Positions 11,703 through 22,271 of a stretch of 32,784 nucleotides of DNA are shown here, piece by piece. The stretch is taken from NCBI GenBank assembly GCA_902984215.1, contig CADWAF010000496.1, positions 1 through 32,784 on the forward strand, given 5' to 3'. How positions within the stretch are numbered: the stretch's first letter is position 1; every line of letters starts with the position of its first letter. Under the pieces are notes generated by a model. It had not been told where the DNA came from. It saw nothing but the letters and a program-made list of their open reading frames with translations, and did no database searches. The DNA is from Willaertia magna. Lineage: Eukaryota > Heterolobosea > Eutetramitea > Acrasida > Naegleriidae. A program made the translations under genes and the position numbers.

Positions 11703-12143
11703 TGATTATTTTATTATAATGGTGGTAAGTAAGTAGTTCTTAGCTAAGACGGTGGTTCTATTGTTACAATGACTTTTTTTTTTATTTTTATTATGGAAAG
11801 ACTTTTTGGTAGATAGCCTAACTTTACTGCAGTCTCTTATTCTTCTCTAATTTGAATAATAGGCTATAGGTTTTTTCTTCTTTACGGTATTGTTGTTTGT
11901 AGCAAAGTAATGAAGTATAGCTTGCGTTCTTCTTTTGTTTGTTGGAGGACTAAATTTTCAAAAGCAAGGAATGAAACGAGATGAATTTGTTTTTAATGAC
12001 AAGACTTGTTGGCCTTTTTTTTTTAAAAAATTTTTTTCATTTCGCAGGATAAAAATAAAACACTCAAATCATCATGCTAATTGTAAAGTTTATTAAAGTT
12101 TATTAAACAATAACCATGATTGTCTTGGTAACAAATAATATCT
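11703..12143. other. Intergenic region, no gene seen
   Basis: This 441-bp stretch lies between the start of the 10836-11702 gene and the stop of exportin-6, both minus strand. It contains several T or A runs, with no long open frame and no tRNA-like structure. It presumably holds the promoter of the former and the 3' end of the latter. Confidence 0.6.
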
Positions 12144-15100
12144 TTATTGATTATGAATTAAAAAAGATAGACCAGTATGATTATTTTGTTTTAAATAAAA
12201 TGCATAATCATTTGTAAATTGATTTAAACGAATAGCAAATAAAGTTCTATCATAACCATTGTTATTATTATTTAAATCCATTACAAAATAATTAAATAAT
12301 AAATGTTTTTGATCAATTAATAATTTTGAAGATTCTAAGAAATGTTTAATAAAACCATTAATAAAAATATTCCATCTATTTTCAATAGGTTGACTATTAC
12401 AAATATTAAAAATTAAAGTAATTAATTGATCTCTATATAAATTAAAATTCTTTGAAATTAAAGTTTGAATTAAAATATTTAATAAATTATTATAATAATT
12501 ATTTTTAAAATTATCATTTTTAAATAATAAATGATGATCATTTAAATCATCTAAATGTGTAATTGTATTTTTAAATAAAGTAATATCACCATTTTGTAAA
12601 TTTTGTAATAAATTATTAAATAAAAAATGAAATTCATCTAAATTTATAAAATATTTAAAATGATAATTTAATAATTGATAAATACATTCATGATAAATTA
12701 AAATTACTTCAATTGGTAAAATATTTAAATTTAAATAAATAAATTCTTTAAAAATATTTATAATATTATTTAAAATATTATTATTTTTATTACTACCTTC
12801 CATAATTATACTTTTAATTAATTTTAAAAATTGTACAAATATATTCTTTTTTTCTAAAAATATTTTATTGTTATTTTTTAATATTTCTAATAAATATGTA
12901 ATTACTTGTACCATATATGGTAAATGTAATTCTATTTTTAAATTTTCAAATGAATAATAAAAACAATCTAAAATTATTTCTATTAATGGTAATGTTATAT
13001 CATTTAAATTATTAAAACAATTACTTAATATAGATAATATATTTTCTAAATTTAAACTTGTCTCTTTTAATAAATAATTAAAAATAACATTTCTATTTTC
13101 CTTATTTATAAAATAAATTATATTTTTAATAATTTTATAATAAATATTTAATAAATTAGGATTATCTAATTTAAAAAATTTATTATTTATTTGATTATTA
13201 AATATTATTTTTAATTCATTAAATAAATTTCCTTTTATATAACTATTTATAAATATTAAAATTAATTTATTACTTAAATTTATACCTTTCTCTAATCCAA
13301 AATAATTAATATATAATTCTATAAAAGAAGATAAATTATTTATTATAATTTGATTTAATAATAAATGTTGTTGTAAAGGTATAATTTTATAATTATTAAA
13401 TGCATTTATAAATAATAATAATAAATTATTTGAATTATCAATTAATTCATAATTTATTGTTGTAAAGTTTGTTGAAATTATATTTACTTTTAAAATTATA
13501 TTTATAATTTCATTTATCCATATTTGATACTTTTCAATTGTATTAATTTCAATATTATTATTACTATTTATAGAATTATTATCTAATAAATAATTTTGAT
13601 ATAAAACTATCCATCTAATATAATGTTGTAAAGTTATAAATATTTCTTCAATTGTTTTATTTATAGTTTGATTATATTTATTTATTAAATCTATATTTAG
13701 AAATAAATTTAAATCAAATATCCATTTATTAATTAATTTAATAATTAATTCAATAAAATTTAAATTAAAATTAGATGTAAATAAAGGTGCTAATCTACTA
13801 AATAAAATTAAATAAATTCTTTCATCTTTTAATTGTTCATTTAAATCTTGTTGTAAAGTATTTTGTTGTAAACTATTTTGTAAAGTATTAAAATTATTCT
13901 TTTCAAAATATAAATTTATGAAATGATATAAAATATTTAAATTTAATTCACAACAATTTCCAATAATTTCACTACAATTATCTAAAAATTTATCATATTC
14001 TGTCAAGTTGTCAATTGGATCTTTTTTTGTGTCATTTAATTCATTTAAAAATTTATTTTTTTTTGTAAATAAAATTGTTTGTAATAATTGTTGATATAAT
14101 GTCATTGTCAATCCATAAATAGGTTTATTATTGTCAATATTGTCAACTGGAATATTGTCATCTTCCTCATCATTATTTTCTAAATTTAGTAATTGTTCTA
14201 AAATTATATTCCATAAATCAATACATTGTTTAAAAGAATCTAAATTTATTTGATTAAAAGTAAAATTTAAAAATAAATTTAATAAAAAATAAATATTATT
14301 AATTTCCATTTTAAGTAAATGATTTTCACAAAATCCTAAAAAAAGTAATAAAATTTTATCATTTAAATCATCTTCTAAAATTATTGTTTTAAAATCTTCT
14401 AATAAAGAAATTAAATTTTTATAAATAAATAAATAAAAATTATTTATAATTTCCATATTTGTATTATTTAATCTAAAATTTTTAATTATAATTTCATAAC
14501 AAGTATTTAATGATTTACAACTTAAATCTAAAAATAAATTATTTTGATTTTTATATAAATAAATATAATTAAATATAATATTTACTAAATTTGGATAATT
14601 TAATATTTCTAAAGGATCAATCCAAGTTAAAAAATGATTTAAACATTCAAAACTAAAAATAGCTAACTCTATCAATTTATCATTTTGTAAACTCTGTTGT
14701 AAATTCTGTTGTAAATTCTGTTGTAAATGATTAAAAATAAATACCAAAATATTCTCTAAAAATGTCAAAATCTTAAATAAATATTTATTTAATTCATTCT
14801 TTAATTCTAATTTCCTTTCATGTAATAAATCTTCAGAATTTCTACTACTTGTCATAATTTCACTTCCTAATAAAATATTGGTTGATACATTTATGGAAAT
14901 AATCTCTTCACTTAACATTTGTAAAATGGTTAATGTTAAAATTAAATGATCATCTATTGTTGTTGTTGTTAAGGTTGATTGATTAGTGGTATTGTTATTT
15001 AGTAAAGATAAATTACTAATTTGGAAGATATCATCGATAAAAGTGGGCCATTCGGTAGGCCATTGAACTTTTGCTAATTCTACAATTACTTTACAAATTT

Positions 15101-15844
15101 TTTTCCAAATGGCAGCACTAACATTCTATTTTTAATTTAAAATTATAAAATTAAAAAAATTATAAAATTAAAAAAATTAAAAAATTAAAAAAAATTAAAA
15201 AAAAATAAAAATTTTAAAAATTTTAAAAAATTTATAAAAATTAAAAATAAAAAACTTACTTTATAATTTTTTAAACAATTCATTAAAGTATTTTTAATTT
15301 CAAATTTTTCATTTAAATTTAAATTTTTAAATAAATAATAATGATGTATCGTTTCTTCCAATAAAGTTAAACTAAACCATTGAACATGTTGTCCACTAAC
15401 TACTTGTTTATTATTATTTAAATTATTATTTAAATTAATTGTTGTATTTAATAAAAATAAAGCTCTTTTCCAACCATTTGAATCTTTACCATATTGTTCT
15501 TGTAATAATAATTCAATTCTTTTAAATTCTTGTGGATTTTGATGAAAATATCCACCATAATATTGTTCTAAAATGGTACTTAATTGTTCAATAGTTAATT
15601 CATTATTATTATTATTATTGTTTATTGTTGTTGAAAGATGAATTGTTGTTGTTGTTGGAGAATGAGAAGAAAGGAGTGGACTATTGCTGTTACTACTGTT
15701 ATTGTTGCTATTAAAAATATTACCGAAAAGATTTGGACTATTGGTACGACTATTTGGATTGCTATTGTTAATGTTTAGATTGTTATTATTGTTGTTATTA
15801 ACGAGATTACCGCCGAATAGATTGGGACTATTGTGGTGGGACAT
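12144..15844 (-). CDS. XPO6: Exportin-6-like importin-beta family nuclear export receptor
   Basis: Exon 1 is 15844-15260 and exon 2 is 15125-12144. The 134-bp intron (GTAAGT to TAG) is almost purely A/T and contains AATTTTT-type tandem repeats. The product is 1188 residues; animal XPO6 is about 1125. After an Asn/Ser-rich leader of about 75 residues comes the family N terminus: ELTIEQLSTILEQYY, then WKRALFLLNTTINLNN, then WFSLTLLEETIHHYY and EKFEIKNTLMNCLKNYK. The join continues with IWKKICKVIVELAKVQWPTE. The residue pattern matches exportin-6 better than other exportins. The rest is a helical HEAT-like solenoid diluted by Asn/Leu/Ile runs, with small NLQQ repeats. In animals exportin-6 removes actin-profilin from the nucleus; a profilin gene lies 6.4 kb away. 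Its upstream region has TTTTGGCG at 15981-15988 on the minus strand. Confidence 0.8.
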
Positions 15845-16357
15845 TTTGTTGTTTTCTTTTTATTTTTTTTTTAATAATGGAAAAAAAAATTATGAGACTT
15901 TATCGTCTGTAAACAAATACTTTAGTAAAGAGGAAATTATACTTATATAACTTTTGCTAACTAATACTTTCGGTATGGCACGCCAAAAAAAACAAAAAGT
16001 GTAGTTTTCCAACCAACAAATTATGGGCAAGGAAAATTATATTATTACTTTAAATACAAAAAGTGGAAATGAATAATAAAATAAGAAATATTGTAAATGG
16101 ATGATACTCAATGTTAAGAGTGGAATTGGAGGTAGTAGGAATAATAGTTGAATTGTTTCTTCTATGGGAAGTGTACACCACCTCCTTTCGGAATGACTAA
16201 TGATGAAAATAAAGGCCTTTTTTTTTTTTTTTCATTTTCATGTACTAAAGTGTTGTTTTCTTAACCATCCACCTATAATATCATTATACACATATAAACA
16301 CTATAAATACAATAACAAACAACAAAACAATAATACAATAACAAATAAATAAACAAA
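15845..16357. other. Divergent intergenic region between exportin-6 and the endonuclease-like gene
   Basis: This 513-bp stretch has no gene on either strand. It holds TTTTGGCG (minus strand, 15981-15988), a long T run at about 16215-16232, the left copy of the 32-bp direct repeat (16251-16282), and an A/C-rich leader (CAATAACAAAC-type) just before the plus-strand ATG. Confidence 0.6.
16251..16282 (+). repeat. CACCTATAATA repeat, copy 1 (left flank)
   Basis: TGTTGTTTTCTTA, then ACC, then the core ATCCACCTATAATATC. It lies 75 bp upstream of the start codon. It nearly duplicates copy 7. Confidence 0.9.
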
Positions 16358-17760
16358 ATGACTAACTCTCAAAGTAAAGAAAAAGAGAATGGAGAAGATA
16401 ATTATAATAATAGATATCCTGCTGGTGCATTAAATAGATTTATTGAAATATATAATGTTAGTGATGATAGTAATAATTTAATAAATGCTGGTTTAAAACA
16501 CACTATATATCAATGGAAAGATATAACTACAGCATTATCTTATGGTTACATTTTTTTTATTAATAATCATTTTACTTTAAATTATTATCCTAAACATTTA
16601 GATTCTGTTCGAGGATTAGATTTACAGTTATGGAATATCGGTACATTTTTATTATACGGATGTAGTTTTAGAAGATACTTAACAAAACAAGAATTAAATC
16701 TCCTTACTGAGATACATTTAGGTAAGTTTTATTATTTATTTATTTTCTTAATTATCCACCTATAATAACTAATAAATTATAAAAATATTAGAGAAATATA
16801 ATAAAAAATTTATTTGTCCTTATAATTATGATAAAGATGATGTTTATCCATTTAAATTTTTTAGTTTACATGTAAATAAATATAGAGAAAAAGCACAATC
16901 TAAAAAACTTTTTTTACATCAAATTAATCATTATCTTGTTACAGGTAAATGTCCTATCGGAGAAGATGACGTTTCGCATTTAACGCACTTTACTTATGGT
17001 ATTAATGGCGAAGATACACATATAGAAAATACTAAATATAATGGTTCAAGATCACCATGTAATACTTTTGAAATTTTAGCATATTCAAGTAAGTATTTAT
17101 TTAATTAAGAATCCACCTATAATAACAATTATAGAACTAAAAATAATATTATTTTTATTTAATTGTAATCATACACCAACTTGTCAATGGATTGGCAAAA
17201 ATTGTAAAGGAGGATTAAATGTGATTAATAAAGGGAATGTAAATAATTATGATTTAAAAGAAGATTTAAAGTTATTTAAGAATTTATTATTTATTAAGGA
17301 AACAAATTTAGATAATGAAATTATGAATTATAAATTAATTTATGAAAGAGGATTAAAAAAGAAGAAAGATTATAATTTATTAATTTTAAAGGATGATAAT
17401 AATAATTATATTATTATTTTTGGAACAGATAATGGTATAAAGTAAGTTGTTTTTTTATTTATTTAATTAATAATCCACCTATAATATCTTAAAAATTATA
17501 GACCATTAAAAAGATTGTTAAAAGATTATAATAAAGATAAATGGAATGGTGAAGTGTATAATGTAGATTGGAAAAATTTAAAGTATATTCCGGATTATTT
17601 AGAGGATATAGATACGAATATTCAATGGCCTCCTAAATTAGATATTAATAATGTTGACAAGAATTTACTTGTTGAAAAAAATGAAGCGGTTATTAATTTA
17701 AGAAAGGAGAATAAAAAAAGTCAAGGAAGTAAGAATAAAAGAAAAAGAGAAACTGAATAG
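16358..17760 (+). CDS. His-Me finger (I-PpoI/PF05551-like) homing-endonuclease-like protein, four exons
   Basis: Exons 16358-16721, 16792-17088, 17135-17441 and 17502-17760 join in phase to 408 residues. All donors are GTAAGT and all acceptors TAG. Residues 182-187 read VSHLTH, with H184 at the place of the catalytic His of I-PpoI. H198-I-E follows, then N205-G-S-R208-S-P-C211, and C231-N-H233-T-P-T-C237. The spacings N-x2-R-x2-C and C-x-H-x3-C equal those I recall for the I-PpoI metal-binding Asn and its second zinc site. The first zinc site looks degenerate, with a Thr where a Cys is expected. Such proteins cut DNA as mobile-intron nucleases, and domesticated relatives occur in protists. 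The C terminus is Lys-rich (KNKRKRETE), possibly nuclear. The N-terminal 120 residues are unrecognised. The family call is by motif only. A polyadenylation-like AATAAA lies about 25 bp after the stop. Confidence 0.65.
16738..16769 (+). repeat. CACCTATAATA repeat, copy 2 (in intron 1)
   Basis: TTTTCTTA followed by ATCCACCTATAATAAC inside intron 1 (16722-16791). The core ends 20 nt before the acceptor AG. Confidence 0.9.
17111..17126 (+). repeat. CACCTATAATA repeat, copy 3 (in intron 2)
   Basis: The exact 16-bp core ATCCACCTATAATAAC inside the 46-bp intron 2 (17089-17134), close to the acceptor. The upstream TTTTCTTA part is replaced by AATTAAGA. Confidence 0.9.
17473..17488 (+). repeat. CACCTATAATA repeat, copy 4 (in intron 3)
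   Basis: ATCCACCTATAATATC inside the 60-bp intron 3 (17442-17501), close to the acceptor. It ends TATC like copy 1, not TAAC. Confidence 0.9.
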
Positions 17761-17821
17761 TTATTGATGTACTTTGTGTTTTAATAAAATGTATTATATT
17801 GTGTGTTGTCTATGTTGTGTT

Positions 17822-17853
17822 GTTTATTTTCTTACAGATTCACCTATAATAAC
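17822..17853 (+). repeat. CACCTATAATA repeat, copy 5 (3' flank)
   Basis: TTTTCTTACAG followed by ATTCACCTATAATAAC, starting about 60 bp after the stop codon of the endonuclease-like gene. Confidence 0.9.
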
Positions 17854-17904
17854 TAACAAGCCTACCTTCAACTATTATCTGTAATAACTAAATATTTCTT
17901 AGCT

Positions 17905-17918
17905 ATCCATTTATAATC
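17905..17918 (+). repeat. CACCTATAATA repeat, copy 6 (degenerate)
   Basis: ATCCATTTATAATC preceded by TTTCTTAGCT. It is recognisable by the shared left part but diverged in the core. Confidence 0.55.
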
Positions 17919-17950
17919 TTTTCATCATTATTCATTCCTAATGTATTGTT

Positions 17951-17982
17951 TGTTGTTTTCTTAGCTATTCACCTATAATAAC
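17951..17982 (+). repeat. CACCTATAATA repeat, copy 7 (right flank)
   Basis: TGTTGTTTTCTTA followed by ATTCACCTATAATAAC. Read on the minus strand, this copy contains the TAG (17975-17973) that ends the beta-helix gene. Confidence 0.9.
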
Positions 17983-20900
17983 TCACCATGTGAAGTGTAG
18001 GTATTACTTTTCAAAGGTTTTGTAGAAGAATATTTTGGTGAAAATGATGGTTTTAGAGAAGATGGCTTTGGAGAAGAATATCTTGGCCCTGGGGATGAAT
18101 GCACTGGAACAATAGACGGTTTTGAGGAAGGAAAAGGACTAAGGGATGGCTTTGGAGAAGGAGGAATATAATATTCAAAAGCACCAATATCGGGAGCTGA
18201 ACCATAAAAAGGTAATCCAACATCTCTTCCAGCATTAATTAATGTACTATTTGGCAATAGATGAAAATCTAATAGAGTGGCATTAACGAACTGTTGTTGT
18301 AAATCAGAACTAAATCTCATGAAAATGGTTTGATTTCCTAATGGTAAAGCTTTCCAAAGATTCGTTTGATATGTATTCTGAATATTATGATAATTATTAT
18401 CAATCTTCCAATATGGAATAAAGCTATAACTTGGGTTTGGTGTCATTAATTGTGAATCTATAAAAACATTATTCATTAAGGACAAAAGCCTTGGAGAATA
18501 GTTAATTAGACTTTTATCTAATCTGGCATCTAGGGCTAATTCATCTAATATTGCCCTATTTAAACTTCTTACTTCTTCAACTTCTGGTTCATTAGTGACA
18601 TTAAGTTTGAGAATATTACCACGATTATCCATAGTTCCTCTTTGTAAAATTGCTTGCCAAATTATTGTTGCGCATCCACTTGAGCTTAATAATGGAAGAA
18701 CTAAATCAACATGTTTCTTCATAAATTGAATATCACTAATAATTGAATTGATTTGGTCAATAATTTCATCTCTTACAGTTGTATTCTTTTCTGCACTGCT
18801 TGCTGCCATTGATTTAATTTCATTTACTAGATTTAAATTCTTATTCCAGATTAATGTGTTGGCAAGTTCATTATTTCCCGTTTGAATGTCAGCAATTAGT
18901 AAACTCCAACTGACGACACTTGGCAGTCCTGCGAAACTACTGTAAATAACGAATGTGTCAAATTTTGGTGATACCCTAAAACCAGAATTTGCAAATATAT
19001 TGTTATAGATACTTGGTTTGGCTGCATGATTAAAAGCAACCATTCCATTCACAAAAGTATTTCTATAATAATTTACAACTCCCGATTGTTCAGTCCAAAT
19101 ATTTTGATTTCCAATATTTTCTAAATAATTACCTACAAATGTAACATTATTAACATTTGTCATTTGAATATTGTCAGGATGTCTTTGATAACTTGCTTGG
19201 TATTTAATTACATTATCTTTTACTAAAATATTCCAACAATAAAAAAGAATTGGACCAACATTTCCAATCCATAACTGTTAATTGTAAGGAAACTATGAAT
19301 AAATTAAACTTACTCCATTATCTTGGTTGTGGTGAATATAATTACTTTCTATAATAGTTTCTCTAACAAATCCTCCTAAATTAATACCATTTTGAGTGTT
19401 TCTACCAAACTCACTAAATCCAACATATATATTTTCCGCATCTGTCGTGTGAAAACCGTGGTAAAAATTATATACTGATTTACTATTAATTATGGTTATG
19501 TCTCTACACACTCTATCACAAGATATACCATGGCCTGTAAATCTTCTAACAGTTAAGCCATCAATAACAAATCCCTCTTTACTATTTTCTATTTGAATAC
19601 CCCTTTCAAGAAGGGTTGCCTCAATAACACAATTGCTTGGGTTTTTTGATTCAAAAGGAGCTATATACACAACACCATCCATTGAAGCATATTCCCCTTG
19701 CATTTTAATACAACCAGGATGATCAGCAATAGCGTATTTATCAGAGGCACTAAAATAATAACCAGAGACTGAACTAACCAAAGCAACTGTCACACGATTA
19801 AGGGTGGCATTATAAGCAGTAATTCTTTTCATAAAAATCAAATCCATAGATTTACTATAATGATAAATAGTTCCTCCAATCCAATAACCATCTGTTACAT
19901 TTTCACCTTTAGGATTTTTACGAAACATATCATCTAAAACTAAATATTCAACTCCATCTTTAAATACATCATCACGTTCAGAGCCAGATAAAACATCACT
20001 TGATTTAATAACTAAATAATTGCCATGATAGAATAAATCATCTGGATTAATTGGACTTGGTTTCATGCAAGTCCTTAATAACACACCATCTTGATAAAGT
20101 ACATGAGTATATCTTCCCAAAGAATATTGATAAATTAATTGAGGCGAAGAGCTGTAAATTGTCCAATTTGTTGAATCTAAGACTTCTGATCCGTCAATAA
20201 TAGCTGTATTGTTTTGAATTGCCTTGAAAGTAATTGGTTGTTCTTTTGAGGCTAACCCATTTATATAAACGGACTCTCTATAAACACCTGGAGCAATATA
20301 TAATGTGTCTCCAGCAAGTAGCATTGCTTCACTTCTTCCAATTGTTTTAAAAGAAGAAGCCAAACTAAGTCCAATATTTGAATCATTACCATTATTTACA
20401 TCTACATAATACTTAATTGGGGCACGAATATCTTCACGTTTCCCTTGAACAACAATCACCATATTTAATCTGAATCTAGCGTAAGATGGAGAGGCATAGG
20501 TTCTGTCAAAAAATCCAAATCTTCCTTTAGTAAATTTGTTAAAAGCATTAATATCTTGGTCAGTTACAGTTATTTGAAAATCTCCACCAAAACCTAATTT
20601 ACCAAATTGAATGGTTATACTTTTATCTTTTCTTAATACATAAACTTTAAAACTGGCATAGTAATTTGACAGGTGTATTGTCAATATATCTGCTCTATTT
20701 CTTTCCAGTAATGTTGTGCTATTTCCATTCATAACTCTAACTATTTTTAGTGGAGCTGAAGATAAATTGATTTCATAATAATTATTTGAATCTAGATATA
20801 AAAATCTAATTCCACGATTTGCTGACCATTGGGTATAAGTTTCAAATGCAATTGTGACATTATTAAAATTAAGTTCATCATTGCTTAATACAAAAGAATC

Positions 20901-21209
20901 ATCTGTGTACAACCTCATTTGTGTTGTGTCCGAATTGACTGTACCATTAATAATTCTCCAGTTCATACCATTGTATAATGAACTGTCTTTTAATGAAATA
21001 TTTCCATCAGAAAAATTGTCTTGCATTATAATTGGTAATTGTGTTGATATTGGTGAAGATTCCACTGTTATTGTAAAATTATATAAAACGTTAAATTTTT
21101 CTAGACTACCTTTGTCACCAACAATTACTGACATGGTTAAAGGATAAGAACCAACCAATCCTTTTCTGGAATAAAAAGTGAATGCACCAGTGTTGGACAC
21201 AAAACTCAT
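17973..21209 (-). CDS. Secreted-type right-handed parallel beta-helix protein (pectate/alginate-lyase-like fold)
   Basis: Exons 21209-19314 and 19274-17973 join across a 39-bp intron (GTAAGT to CAG), converting ...QDNG to LWIGNVGPILFYCWN. The total is 1065 residues from the ATG used. Residues 1-50 look like the end of an Ig/cadherin-like domain. Residues about 60-250 look like a concanavalin-type jelly roll (MNWRIINGT, FNNVTIAFETYTQW). From 267 comes the classic beta-helix opening YYVDVNNGNDSN, then GDTLYIAPGVYRE, QPITFKA and AIIDGSEVL, and repeated short strands follow. The helix closes with LINAGRDVGLPFYGSAPDIG and AFEYY, then a Pro/Ser-rich tail. The architecture resembles bacterial polysaccharide-degrading or adhesive proteins, so horizontal transfer is possible. 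No catalytic residues are assigned. There is no signal peptide at this ATG, so the true 5' end is probably upstream. A GTGAGT at the very end leaves room for a further exon. Confidence 0.75.
19275..19313 (-). other. 39-bp intron in the beta-helix gene
   Basis: GTAAGT donor at 19313 and AACAG acceptor ending at 19275. Without it the frame stops after NGVSLIYS. With it the beta-helix continues in phase. Confidence 0.8.
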
Positions 21210-21580
21210 CTCAGAGTCGTCAGACCATTGTTTGTTAGTGTTGTTGTAGTTGATGTAGTTGGAAAACCTATTCCTCCAGTTGAAAACGAAGATATTCCTG
21301 ATAATACTCCTTGTTGATGAATTGTACCATTAAACAAAGCTGGAGTTAAAAAGGCTTTATTAACCCCAGAGTTACCGATGGTAGTATTGGTACCACCAAT
21401 TGATTTTAAATGATCCATTTGGTATAAAACAGGGAATGTATTGGCTAATGCTGCAGCAGTAGTGTTTGTATTATTATCAGTTATTGGTTGAAAGAGAAAA
21501 GCAGAGTTTGGTTTTTTTTGCACAGGTATATTTGGAGGTGTAAAGGTATTGTTGTTAGTGCATTCTTCACTATTCTTCAT
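21206..21580 (-). CDS. Short Thr/Asn-rich ORF overlapping the beta-helix frame
   Basis: This 124-codon frame starts at ATG 21580 and ends in TGA at 21206-21208. Its last four bases overlap the ATG of the beta-helix frame as ATGA. It is rich in Thr, Asn, Gly and Pro, with the ordered-looking segment NTFPVLYQMDHLKSIGG in the middle, and has no signal peptide or known motif. The beta-helix frame stays open about 120 bases further upstream and reads sensibly across the junction (KQWSDDSEMSFVSNTG). The two frames could therefore be one gene broken by a 1-base indel. Alternatives are a dicistronic message or an undetected splice. A TTTGGCGC element lies about 145 bp upstream. Confidence 0.5.
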   Translation of the reverse strand: MKNSEECTNNNTFTPPNIPVQKKPNSAFLFQPITDNNTNTTAAALANTFPVLYQMDHLKSIGGTNTTIGNSGVNKAFLTPALFNGTIHQQGVLSGISSFSTGGIGFPTTSTTTTLTNNGLTTLR

Positions 21581-21724
21581 TATTTAGTTTTTGTTTGGTT
21601 CAACTTTATTAGACAATAAATTAGATGTTTAGTGAGAAGCGATTGTTGGTAAGCTTCTAAAGGTTAATTTTTTTTTGGGTGGAGGGAACACAAAATAAAA
21701 AATAAAATTTTACTGGTTATTTTA

Positions 21725-21732
21725 TTTGGCGC
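21725..21732 (+). promoter_or_regulatory. E2F-like element TTTGGCGC
   Basis: Exact match to TTTSSCGC, about 145 bp upstream of the ATG at 21580 (minus strand gene). Regulatory role inferred from the consensus and from similar placement upstream of SLC44 and profilin. Confidence 0.3.
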
Positions 21733-22140
21733 ACCTCATTTTTTATTTTTGTCGTTGTAACGGTCATTTTTTTGAGAAGAAGGCAAACAAGGTGTGTTAA
21801 TACTAGAATGGAAGGGGGATTGTCAAATAATACTAGATTTTATGGACAATTAAATTTTCATTTATATGCAAGCACAGTCATTGTTGCAGTCATGTTAACT
21901 TGGAGCTCGGGTGCACAAGCACCTATGCATTGTTTTTTTAACATACTTAATTTGCATTCCTCTTTCGAAGGTTCATATTACTTATTACATTAAAATTTAT
22001 TTTAGGTGGTGGATAACTATAGAAGTTTTCAAAGGTTTCATCTTTTCGTCGGCACTGTTAGTTACACTCGTGTTGTATTTTTTTTTAATGCAAATGGTTT
22101 TGTTTTTATGAGCAAAGTTTTTTTTTTGCGGAATGCTTGT

Positions 22141-22164
22141 AACGGCCGTTTTTTTAAAAAACGG
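22141..22164. repeat. Palindrome plus hairpin AACGGCCGTT / CCG-T7-A6-CGG
   Basis: The perfect palindrome AACGGCCGTT (22141-22150) overlaps an inverted repeat formed by CCG, seven T, six A and CGG (22146-22164). It lies about 110 bp past the profilin stop. It could form a hairpin near the 3' end of that transcript; no known element matches. Confidence 0.6.
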
Positions 22165-22271
22165 TTTTTTTAATTGTGTTAGACGGATGGGCAAGATAAC
22201 GAAAATTTATAGCAAGGAACGAAGAAATGAATAGAAAAACATTTTTTATAGCATATACAGGATGTTACAGT

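Larger units (their letters stand above)
16251..17982 (+). mobile_element. Candidate mobile unit: endonuclease-like gene between 32-bp direct repeats
   Basis: The unit starts and ends with the same-orientation sequence TGTTGTTTTCTTA followed by ATYCACCTATAATAWC (16251-16282 and 17951-17982). The two copies are exactly 1,700 bp apart and agree at 28 of 32 positions by my alignment. Inside is a four-exon gene with a His-Me-finger homing-endonuclease signature. The core motif recurs in each of its three introns and in the 3' flank. The right copy overlaps the 3' end of the beta-helix gene and supplies its stop codon, as if the unit had landed there. Mobility is inferred; no target-site duplication or terminal inverted repeat is visible. 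Confidence 0.4.
21581..22271. other. Intergenic region, no convincing gene
   Basis: About 690 bp between the start of the 21206-21580 frame and the profilin stop, both minus strand. Frames at 21772-22111 have no coding signature. It contains TTTGGCGC at 21725-21732, two TTGTAACGG-plus-T-run blocks (near 21755 and 22137), and the inverted repeat at 22146-22164. Confidence 0.6.

Noticed and set aside
16256..16265. U12-type branch site (TTTTCTTAAC)
   Set aside because: All donors in this gene are GTAAGT U2-type and this copy lies outside any intron. The likeness is only in one copy.
16251..17982. CRISPR-like array
   Set aside because: Repeats are imperfect, spaced irregularly from about 60 to nearly 500 bp, and the spacers are exons of one spliced gene in a eukaryotic context.
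21772..22111. Plus-strand frames between the beta-helix gene and profilin
   Set aside because: Short, mutually overlapping, partly without ATG, hydrophobic by composition and with no recognisable domain.
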